Source: DP-20 sp964539925
Lineage (GTDB): Bacteria > Desulfobacterota > Binatia > UBA9968
Assembly: GCA_964539925.1 (NCBI GenBank)
Contig: CAZILB010000146.1
Coordinates: 1-9,186 of the forward strand
Reading direction: 5' to 3'
DNA length: 9,186 nucleotides
Under the pieces are notes generated by a model. The model had not been told where the DNA came from, did no database searches, and saw only the letters and a program-made list of their open reading frames with translations. The translations under genes and the position numbers were made by a program. Positions 1 to 5,739 of the stretch are shown one piece after another (the stretch's first letter is position 1; every line of letters starts with the position of its first letter).

Positions 1-3
1 TTG

Positions 4-1119
4 CTACGAGGTCTCGCCCCGCCTCTGTCTCGTCGCTTGTACCCGAACCGCAGTCGCATCAACGATGTAAACCACCGCCGATTCAGGGTACGGCGCGACG
101 CTGCTGACATTGATTTCGCAAAGGACATAGGTGTCTTCGCCCTGGGCTCCCTTCGGACCGAGCAGAAAATCGCAATCCCAGAGAACGGGAAGGCTTTCAG
201 TGTCAATTCCCAAAAGTTGCTGCACTGCCGGTACCCACTCCTGCTCCAGCTTCTGTTTGAGAGCCTGGAATTCTGGCTTGGTGTGCGGATGGTACAATCG
301 GGGGCTGGGTTGGGGAACTTCTGTTGGTGGTGCGCCCGGAGGCGCAGGATACAGCGCGTTGATGGCCTGATGGCCAAATCCAACCACCTTGTCATGCACC
401 AGATAACAACGAATCATGCCTTCAGGGAGGCGCTCCTGATATTCCTGATCAATCATCCGGCCGTTTGCGGCAAAGTACGGCTCGCAGCGGTCGAAGAACT
501 CGCCCAAAGTGATTTCCTCTTCGCTGCACCCTCGTTTCGCATGGCGAACGCGTACTACGGTTTCAGGATGCGCCAGAGCAGCGGGGACGCAACTCTCATC
601 CCTGGTCGATGTGTTTCCTGGCAGCTGGATTTTCCAGACGCCGGTTCCCCCGTTTCCGCGGTACTGTTTGAGGACTCGGGCTTTTCCGGATGCCAGCCGC
701 ATAGGCAGTTCCTGCCGAAGCTGAAACATACTGCCATAGAGATGTGTGTCGCAGCCCCAGCCAATGTCGCGCGTTCGAAACAAGACTTCCTTTGTCCCCA
801 GCTTCAGAATGATGTCGGGATGCGCGCTGACGAAAATCCCCGTAGCGGCCACCTCGCGAAGCATGGCATCGAGAACAGACCGGTCCCGCCCGTCCTGTAT
901 GGGATTGACCCATACCAGAACCCCGTCCATTTGCTTGAGTTGCTGACGAACTTCCGCACAAAACTCATCATGATATACCGCGGGCTCCACGTGCAGCCCT
1001 TTGGCGGCAAAGACTCTGAATAGCTCCGCGAACCGGTTATTTTCAGCCGTTGCCCTTAACCTCGCCTCATAATCGCCGGGGTAGAGAATCGCGATTCGTC
1101 CGCCGATAGCTTGAGCCAT
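4..1119 (-). CDS. ATP-grasp-like protein, Cj0069/DUF6815-type family
   Basis: This 371-residue protein looks complete: it has an ATG preceded on its own strand by GGAG about 10 nt upstream, and a TAG stop at 4-6. Seen: an N-terminal alpha/beta segment with ILYPGD (11-16), VLVWVNPIQDG (67-77) and SAHPDIILKLGTKEVL (98-113); a glycine-rich KQYRGNGGTGVWKI (151-164) like an ATP-grasp nucleotide-binding loop; and acidic metal-ligand-type motifs LWDCDFLLGP (313-322) and CEINVSSVAPYP (334-345), where D317, E335 and N337 would fit the ATP-grasp Mg-binding set. From memory this matches proteins annotated as the Cj0069 family, whose reaction I do not know. Expected role, by inference: cytosolic ATP-dependent carboxylate-amine or similar ligation. 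It has no signal peptide or membrane segment. It is transcribed away from the UbiD gene, so a shared intergenic control region is possible. The fold is fairly secure; the family name is less so and the substrate is unknown. Confidence 0.75.
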   Translation of the reverse strand: MAQAIGGRIAILYPGDYEARLRATAENNRFAELFRVFAAKGLHVEPAVYHDEFCAEVRQQLKQMDGVLVWVNPIQDGRDRSVLDAMLREVAATGIFVSAHPDIILKLGTKEVLFRTRDIGWGCDTHLYGSMFQLRQELPMRLASGKARVLKQYRGNGGTGVWKIQLPGNTSTRDESCVPAALAHPETVVRVRHAKRGCSEEEITLGEFFDRCEPYFAANGRMIDQEYQERLPEGMIRCYLVHDKVVGFGHQAINALYPAPPGAPPTEVPQPSPRLYHPHTKPEFQALKQKLEQEWVPAVQQLLGIDTESLPVLWDCDFLLGPKGAQGEDTYVLCEINVSSVAPYPESAVVYIVDATAVRVQATRQRRGETS

Positions 1120-1289
1120 AGAATTTTCGCTCCGCTCCTCTTGATGCGCGAGCCTATCGAACCTTGTACGACACCGGTAAAAATCCGCAATGCGACGGCA
1201 TTCTCCCGAGCCTTCCAGGGCATGTCAAGTTTTTTGAGAACGCCTCATCGGGTCCTATGCTACGGAGCGAAATCATGGATCCGTCCGCG

Positions 1290-1319
1290 ACGGGCGGGCC
1301 GACTTCGAAGCCCGCCCGT
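1290..1319. promoter_or_regulatory. Perfect GC-rich hairpin between divergent genes
   Basis: ACGGGCGGGC (1290-1299) and GCCCGCCCGT (1310-1319) are exact reverse complements around a 10-nt loop that contains the palindrome TTCGAA. On neither strand is it followed by a real U-tract; the plus strand continues GTTTGACTTGG. It abuts the candidate -35 box of the UbiD promoter, so it could be an operator, a terminator-like barrier between the divergent units, or a dispersed palindrome. The structure is certain; the role is a guess. Confidence 0.5.
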
Positions 1320-1348
1320 TTGACTTGGCGCGGCTCCTCGTCAATATT
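1320..1348 (+). promoter_or_regulatory. Candidate sigma-70-type promoter for the UbiD gene
   Basis: TTGACT (1320-1325, 5 of 6 to TTGACA) is followed after 17 nt by AATATT (1343-1348, 4 of 6 to TATAAT). The predicted start of transcription, near 1355, lies about 35 nt before the chosen UbiD start codon. An AAGGA sequence at 1373-1377 supplies a ribosome binding site. The -10 box is only moderate. Confidence 0.35.
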
Positions 1349-1388
1349 CAGTCGAGCTGCACGCTGTTACATAAGGATGGCGCCAAGC

Positions 1389-2756
1389 ATGCCGAAAGAT
1401 CTCCGCAGTTTCATCGCCGAACTTGAATCCAAACATCCGGAGGAAGTGGCGCGCGTGTCGAAAGCGATCTCGCCGCGCTACGAGATTACGGCGCTGCTCA
1501 CGCAGCTGGAAAGAAGCAAACGATTTCCCTTGCTCGTTTGTGAGAACGTGGAGGGGAGCGATGCGCCGGTGGTCATCAATGCCCAGGCGAGCCGCAAGCT
1601 GATGGCGCTGGCGCTGGAGTGCAAACCGGAAGAACTGGCGGCGAGATTTACCGAGCGGCAAAGCAAACCGCTGGCGCCTCTGGAGGTCGCCGAGGCGCCG
1701 GTGCACGAAGTCGTCAAGCTCGCCGAGCACGCCGATCTCACCAAAGTCCCCCTTCTCACCCACTACGACGTCAACGCGGCGCCCTACGTGACGGCGGGAA
1801 TCGTTGTCGCCGCCGACCCCGACACCGGCGTGCGAAACACCAGCTACAATCGATTGATGATGGCGGGCAAGCGCGAGCTTCGCATCTTCATGGCCGTCGG
1901 CCGCCATCTCTGGACGCTGCACAACAAACTCGAACACCGCAACGAAGCCTTGCCCATTGCCGTTGTCGTCGGCGTCCATCCGCTCTTTTCGCTTGGCGCC
2001 CAGGCGTTCACGCCGTCCACGGACGACGAGTACGCGGTCATCGGCGGCATGATGAACGCACCGTTGCGGGTTACGAAGGCTAAGACCGTACCGATTATGG
2101 TTCCGGCCGACGCCGAAATGGTGATCGAAGGTAGAATCCTCCCTAAGGTGCGCCGGGAAGAAGGCCCCTTCGGCGAATTTACCGGTCATGCCGTATCGAA
2201 GGATGAGCGCCAGGTGATCGAAGTGTCGGCGATCACGCACCGAAATAATTATTTATTTCAGGACGTCCACGCCGGCTACACCGAGCACAAGCTCATGGGC
2301 GCCGTGCCGCGTGAGGCCGCACTGATCAAAGCGGTGCGCCAAACCGTACCGACGGTCAAGAACGTCTGCATGCCGGTTTCCGGCAACTGCCGCTTTCACG
2401 CCTATATATCGATCGCCAAGCGCACACCGGGCCAGGCAAAAAACGCCATCTGCGCCGCCTTTGCCGCCGACATGCTGCTCAAACACGTGGTGATCGTCGA
2501 CGCGGACATCGATGTTTTCGACGAAGAGCAAGTCCTCTGGGCGGTATCGAATAGGTTTCAAGCCGACAAGGGGCTGGTGGTCATCCCCAACGCCCAAGGC
2601 AGCGAGCTAGATCCCTCCGCCGGCCCGGGCGGCGTCAACGCCAAGATGGGCCTGGATGCGACCAAGCCTCTCGCCGGCTTCCCGCCCGAACTGCGCGTTC
2701 CCGAGGAAGTGATAAAAAAAATTCGCCTGGAAGATTTTCTGCCGCAGTTAAAATAG
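1389..2756 (+). CDS. UbiD-family prenylated-FMN-dependent (de)carboxylase
   Basis: UbiD-family enzymes reversibly decarboxylate aromatic or alpha,beta-unsaturated acids using prenylated FMN made by a UbiX partner. Start chosen at ATG 1389: it gives the typical beginning MPKDLRSFIAELE, follows AAGGA by 11 nt, and gives 455 residues, a normal family length. The frame stays open upstream to 1164, but those residues do not look like UbiD. The catalytic set appears intact by spacing against the Fdc1 enzyme as I remember it: N150 and R155 in RNTSYNR (149-155), H173, E214 in DDEYAVIGG (212-220), and the EGPFGE motif with E258 and E263. The C-terminal part has the usual VVIVDADIDVFD (367-378) and NAKMGLDATKP (417-427). 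It is a soluble cytoplasmic enzyme. No UbiX gene is in the window, so cofactor must come from elsewhere. Substrate cannot be read from sequence: candidates include polyprenyl-hydroxybenzoate, phenolic acids or other aromatic acids. It is not clearly the ubiquinone-pathway UbiD, so no symbol is given. Confidence 0.92.
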   Translation: MPKDLRSFIAELESKHPEEVARVSKAISPRYEITALLTQLERSKRFPLLVCENVEGSDAPVVINAQASRKLMALALECKPEELAARFTERQSKPLAPLEVAEAPVHEVVKLAEHADLTKVPLLTHYDVNAAPYVTAGIVVAADPDTGVRNTSYNRLMMAGKRELRIFMAVGRHLWTLHNKLEHRNEALPIAVVVGVHPLFSLGAQAFTPSTDDEYAVIGGMMNAPLRVTKAKTVPIMVPADAEMVIEGRILPKVRREEGPFGEFTGHAVSKDERQVIEVSAITHRNNYLFQDVHAGYTEHKLMGAVPREAALIKAVRQTVPTVKNVCMPVSGNCRFHAYISIAKRTPGQAKNAICAAFAADMLLKHVVIVDADIDVFDEEQVLWAVSNRFQADKGLVVIPNAQGSELDPSAGPGGVNAKMGLDATKPLAGFPPELRVPEEVIKKIRLEDFLPQLK

Positions 2757-2799
2757 AAATTTCAATTGACCATCGTACGGCCGTGGTTATCTCGCATCC

Positions 2800-2864
2800 G
2801 TAGGGGTTTCAAACCCGCGCCCTACAATCCATCACGCGAAAAATTGGCGGGTTTGAAACCCTAC
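2800..2864. repeat. Inverted pair of REP-like repeats
   Basis: The left arm (2800-2818) and right arm (2847-2864) are reverse complements apart from one extra G in the left arm, with about 28 nt between them. Each arm is itself nearly palindromic around GGGTTT/AAACCC. Paired they would form an 18-bp hairpin. This kind of GTAGGG...GGTTTGAAACCC unit is familiar to me as a dispersed intergenic repeat in many bacterial genomes, here in a head-to-head pair. It also could act as a bidirectional terminator after the UbiD gene. Confidence 0.65.
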
Positions 2865-2917
2865 ACTGCCGTCCTGTGGTTGTGACGCCCAATCACGTCC
2901 GCGGCATCGTGCATTGG
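2861..2917 (+). pseudogene. Possible remnant of a REP-associated (Y1/HUH) transposase
   Basis: Translation from 2861 reads through VVVTPNHVRGIVHW. This closely resembles the HUH segment of REP-associated tyrosine transposases (RAYTs), typically YVVMPNHVHGI. Seen here, the second histidine of the metal-binding HxH pair is arginine, and the expected upstream and downstream domains, including the catalytic tyrosine, are missing. It directly abuts the right arm of the REP-like repeat, which is the context expected of such elements. It is a short match of about 14 residues, so chance is not excluded. Confidence 0.35.
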
Positions 2918-3150
2918 CAACGCTGCACGCGCGACCGGCGGGCCCGCATGCCAGGCTGCCGGCAGTTCGCCCCTTCGTTTGAATTCGTCGTACCGTCGAG
3001 GAGTACGCGCCGCAGGGGCCCGTTTGCAAGGCATTCTAAAGGAATTACCTACATTCTTGGTTAATCATTGGGATCGGCTGGAGTCTTCGCCCAAACTCCG
3101 GATCTCCGTCGATGGTTTTCCACCGTTCGCGATTCTGCTATAAGTTGTCG

Positions 3151-3156
3151 TATAAT
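3151..3156 (+). promoter_or_regulatory. TATAAT -10 element of the amidase-actin unit
   Basis: A perfect TATAAT lies 11 nt before the amidase ATG at 3168. If used, transcription would begin near 3162-3164, leaving only about 4-6 nt of leader, so the message would be essentially leaderless. No Shine-Dalgarno sequence is seen before the ATG, which agrees with that. No good -35 hexamer is present at the right distance (TTCGCG is the nearest). An overlapping TATAAG at 3139-3144 is a weaker alternative. Confidence 0.45.
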
Positions 3157-3167
3157 TACGGCCACCG

Positions 3168-4169
3168 ATGGCGAGAATCAACGAAACCAAGGCCGAGCTG
3201 CTTCGCGGCGCTGTCCAAAACAATATCGACGTCGTGCACGGGGTGCGAACCAGCCGCGCCCTACAGCGGCGGAGACGGGTTCCTCCGTGGGCGTTGACCC
3301 TCCTGCTCGCGGTCGGCATCGCCTACTTGATCATCCCTGGTCATGTGACTTCGCGCGGCACCCCGCCCGTTACCGAAACTACGCCGCCCATTCCGGCCGC
3401 GGTGCCGCCTATGGAGCAAGCCCTCGTCCCCGAGGCCCCCTTGCCCGACCCTCGGCCCCTGGACCGCGGCGCGATCCCGCTCGATGTCAAGAGGATCGTT
3501 ATCGACCCCGGCCACGGCGGCGAGCCGGGAGCGACTTCGGAGTCTGGCTTAACGGAAAAAGAGTTGACGCTCGATATCGCGTTGCGCTTGCAGCGGCTCA
3601 TGAAGGGGAGCCCTTACGAGGTGCTCCTGACCCGCGACACCGATCGCTCCATGTCCCTCCAAAAACGCATCGCCTTCGCCAACGAGAATAAGGCCGATCT
3701 GTTCGTCTCCATTCACGCCAACTGGATGGAGCCCAGGACCATACGCGCCCTTGAAACCTATTACGTAGGTCCGACGGACGATCCCGACACCCTCAAGCTG
3801 GCAAGCATTGAAAACAAAGATTCCGGCTACTCTTTGTCCGACTACAAAAAAATACTTGAGAAAATTTACGTTAATGAAAGGCGCGACGAGTCGCGCGCGC
3901 TGGCTCATTCGATCCAGGGTCAACTCTATCGCAAACTGAAACCGGCCAACCAAAAATTGCAAAACCGCGGCGTGAGAACCGCGCCTTTCGTCGTTCTCGT
4001 CGGCACTGAGATGCCGGCCATCCTCGTCGAAATTTGCTGCTTGTCCAACGAGGACGAAGTGGCTTTGTTGACAACAGACGATTATCGAGAAAATATCGCG
4101 CTGGGGCTCATGCAGGGGCTGAGGCGTTACGCGAACAATCTCAACATAAATGCCAGGAAGGACAGTTAA
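3168..4169 (+). CDS. Membrane-anchored N-acetylmuramoyl-L-alanine amidase (Amidase_3)
   Basis: Amidases of this family are zinc enzymes that cut the bond between MurNAc and the stem peptide of peptidoglycan in the periplasm. The 333 residues contain: a basic cytoplasmic N-terminus ending RRRR (34-37); one membrane helix at about 41-58; a proline-rich linker (65-105); and an Amidase_3 domain from about 107. Zinc ligands and catalytic residues are visible: DPGHGG with H116, TEKEL with E130, SIHAN with H183, and the C-terminal LVEICCLSN with E288. The domain looks active and complete. The N-terminal anchor is uncleaved in appearance, has no AxA cleavage site, and there is no AMIN domain, unlike septal AmiC. 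Start: an in-frame TAA at 3153-3155 means ATG 3168 is the first possible start, although it lacks a ribosome binding site. The stop is 3 bp before the MamK-like gene, implying one operon. Confidence 0.93.
   Translation: MARINETKAELLRGAVQNNIDVVHGVRTSRALQRRRRVPPWALTLLLAVGIAYLIIPGHVTSRGTPPVTETTPPIPAAVPPMEQALVPEAPLPDPRPLDRGAIPLDVKRIVIDPGHGGEPGATSESGLTEKELTLDIALRLQRLMKGSPYEVLLTRDTDRSMSLQKRIAFANENKADLFVSIHANWMEPRTIRALETYYVGPTDDPDTLKLASIENKDSGYSLSDYKKILEKIYVNERRDESRALAHSIQGQLYRKLKPANQKLQNRGVRTAPFVVLVGTEMPAILVEICCLSNEDEVALLTTDDYRENIALGLMQGLRRYANNLNINARKDS
4155..4162 (+). promoter_or_regulatory. Ribosome binding site for the MamK-like gene
   Basis: AGGAAGGA lies inside the last codons of the amidase, 10 nt before ATG 4173. 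It fixes the start of the actin-like gene and suggests that the two genes are translated from one message. Confidence 0.6.
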
Positions 4170-4172
4170 CTC

Positions 4173-5204
4173 ATGGAAGAAACAAACGATGCGGTGTGTG
4201 TGGGGATCGATCTCGGGACTTCGCGAAGCTCCATCTCCTCGTCCAATGGCGAGCGCCATGTGATCGACAGCTACGTCGGCTGGCCGGTCGATATGGTCGC
4301 CCGCAAACTGGTCAAGAAACCCGTCTTGGTCGGCAGGGAAGCGCTGGACAATCGCTCGATGTTGGATTTGCGCCGTCCCCTCGAACGCGGCGTTATGAAG
4401 GAAGGCTCCGAGAAGGACCAGGAGGCCGTCCAGGAAATAATCCGTCATCTGATCGGTCTGGTCGGCATAAAACAAAAGGGCAAGAACAAGGCGAAGGTCC
4501 GAGCCGTGGTCGGCGTCCCCGCCGAAGCGTTTCGTGTCAGCCGGCAGAACCTGCGCCACACCATGGAAGGCATTGCCGACAGCGTCATGCTGGTCTCCGA
4601 ACCCTTCGCGGTGGCCTATGGCATCGAAGCCTTGCTCCACGCTCTGGTCATCGACATCGGCGCCGGCACCGCCGATTTTTGCGTCATGGAGGGGCGCTAT
4701 CCCACCGAGGAAGATCAAAAGACGATTACCACCGCAGGCGACTCCATCGACGAGCAGCTGTTCAAGCTGGTCCATGAACGCTATCCGGACGCGCAGTTCT
4801 CCATTCACATGATCCGCGAATGGAAGGAAAAATCGAGCTTCGTCGGCGAACCGAAGAATCGAGTGCTGGTCGCCGCGCCGATCAAAGGTCGAGCCGCGGA
4901 AATCGACATTACTCAAGAGATGCGCTCGGCCTGCGAGAGCATTATTCCTCCCGTGTGCGAGACCATGACCGCCTTGCTTGCGAAGGTCGAGCCTGAATTT
5001 CAAGGCAAGGTGCGCAATAACGTGATCCTGGCCGGTGGAAGCTCGCTCATCGCCGGTTTGCCGGAAGTCATCACCAAGGCACTCGAAGAGCTGGGCGGCG
5101 GCCGGGCCACGGTGGTCAAGGACCCGGTGTTCGCCGGCTCCGACGGCGGCCTCGCCATCGCCCGCGACGCTTCGGGATCCGACTGGGAAAGGCTTTCGTT
5201 ATAG
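4173..5204 (+). CDS. MamK-like actin-family ATPase
   Basis: A 343-residue bacterial actin, complete. Seen: phosphate-1 loop GIDLGTSRSS (11-20), connecting-type motif VSEPFAVAYG (141-150), phosphate-2 loop DIGAGTADFC (161-170) and adenosine loop VILAGGSSLIAGLP (284-297). It resembles magnetosome MamK more than MreB, ParM or DnaK. Compared with MamK as I remember it, shared segments include RSMLDLRRPLERGV (61-74) against RSYLDLRYPLQDGV, KEKSSFVGE (218-226) against KEQFSFVG, and VVKDPVFAG (314-322) against CVKDPTFDG. E143 and D161 fall at the same numbers as the MamK residues known to be needed for ATP turnover and filament dynamics. MamK forms cytoplasmic filaments that align and segregate magnetosomes. 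A basic insertion QKGKNKAK (101-108) is distinctive, and no N-terminal membrane-binding helix is seen. It sits between an amidase and a small membrane protein, with no mam genes in view. Filament formation is likely; the cargo is unknown. Confidence 0.88.
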   Translation: MEETNDAVCVGIDLGTSRSSISSSNGERHVIDSYVGWPVDMVARKLVKKPVLVGREALDNRSMLDLRRPLERGVMKEGSEKDQEAVQEIIRHLIGLVGIKQKGKNKAKVRAVVGVPAEAFRVSRQNLRHTMEGIADSVMLVSEPFAVAYGIEALLHALVIDIGAGTADFCVMEGRYPTEEDQKTITTAGDSIDEQLFKLVHERYPDAQFSIHMIREWKEKSSFVGEPKNRVLVAAPIKGRAAEIDITQEMRSACESIIPPVCETMTALLAKVEPEFQGKVRNNVILAGGSSLIAGLPEVITKALEELGGGRATVVKDPVFAGSDGGLAIARDASGSDWERLSL

Positions 5205-5273
5205 CGAATACCATTTGGATCGTCGTGTGCTAGGCTTCGGGAAACTTTGACAATCGCCCAAAGCGAGCCAAAG

Positions 5274-5609
5274 ATGCACAACTGGATTTCCGACCTGCTG
5301 CTTTTTGGCGCCGGGATCGCCGCGGGCGTTCTGGTGATGATGATTCTGCCAGTGCTCTCCGCCGCCAAGAAGCGGCGCACCGAGCTGTTCGCCGCGCGCA
5401 GCAAGATCCTCGCAGGCATGAAACAAAAACATGAGGAAGAGATTCTTGACGAAGCCTTCCGCACCACCGATGCAATACGCGGCGAACTGGACAAGTCCCT
5501 GACCACCTTGCGCAAGATGTTAAATACCGTCTTCGACCCGCTCGCCGGCCGACGAAACGACCAGAATATCGTCGATCGCACCGAACCGAACAAATCTGAC
5601 CGCTCCTAG
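5274..5609 (+). CDS. Small one-pass membrane protein with charged helical tail
   Basis: I do not recognise this 111-residue protein. It has a membrane helix at about 6-29 (ISDLLLFGAGIAAGVLVMMI at its core), followed at once by AKKRR, so the positive-inside rule puts the C-terminus in the cytoplasm. Residues 35-85 are charged, helix-prone and coiled-coil-like (KQKHEEEILDEAFRTTDAI, then GELDKSLTTLRKMLNTV). The tail is polar and probably disordered. Start: ATG 5274 places the membrane helix right at the N-terminus; TTG 5247 would add nine residues. Neither has a strong ribosome binding site. It follows the MamK-like gene by 69 bp on the same strand and could tether or regulate the filament at the membrane, though that is inference. 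The TAG stop is the last three bases before the assembly gap, so the true C-terminus deserves caution. Confidence 0.7.
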   Translation: MHNWISDLLLFGAGIAAGVLVMMILPVLSAAKKRRTELFAARSKILAGMKQKHEEEILDEAFRTTDAIRGELDKSLTTLRKMLNTVFDPLAGRRNDQNIVDRTEPNKSDRS

Positions 5610-5709
5610 NNNNNNNNNNNNNNNNNNNNNNNNNNNNNNNNNNNNNNNNNNNNNNNNNNNNNNNNNNNNNNNNNNNNNNNNNNNNNNNNNNNNNNNNNNN
5701 NNNNNNNNN
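5610..5709. other. Assembly gap (100 N)
   Basis: Exactly 100 undetermined bases, the conventional length for a scaffold gap of unknown size. What follows the small membrane protein, and what precedes the solute-binding protein, is not known. Gene order across this point should not be read as a true neighbourhood. Confidence 0.98.
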
Positions 5710-5722
5710 GCCAGTATTAACG

Positions 5723-5739
5723 GGGGACTCAAAGTCCCC
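5723..5739. repeat. Perfect 7-bp hairpin touching the start codon of the binding-protein gene
   Basis: GGGGACT (5723-5729), loop CAA, AGTCCCC (5733-5739), immediately followed by ATG 5740. It lies where the ribosome binding site should be and only 13 bases from the gap. It could mask the start codon, but a short hairpin at a contig end can also be an assembly artefact. Confidence 0.5.

Larger units (their letters stand above)
2757..3150. other. Intergenic region with mobile-element debris
   Basis: This stretch separates the UbiD gene from the amidase. Apart from the inverted REP-like repeat and the transposase scrap listed separately, I see no convincing gene. Short open frames at 2832-3029 (minus) and 2876-3064 (plus) lack ribosome binding sites and protein-like composition. 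No strong terminator with a U-tract follows the UbiD stop codon. Confidence 0.6.

Noticed and set aside
1..1023. 340-codon open frame on the plus strand
   Set aside because: It lies antisense to the ATP-grasp gene, whose protein has clear motifs; the plus frame has no family features or ribosome binding site.
1164..1388. N-terminal extension of the UbiD frame
   Set aside because: The added residues have no UbiD similarity and run through the hairpin and promoter; ATG 1389 has the family-typical start and a ribosome binding site.
2800..2864. CRISPR array
   Set aside because: There are only two arms and they are inverted, not direct, repeats.
3549..5003. 484-codon open frame on the minus strand
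   Set aside because: It is a long antisense shadow across the amidase and actin genes, common in GC-rich DNA; its translation is histidine- and aspartate-rich with no recognisable domain.
4173..5204. Magnetosome gene island
   Set aside because: Only the actin resembles a magnetosome protein; no other mam or mad gene is in the window, so no biomineralisation claim is made.
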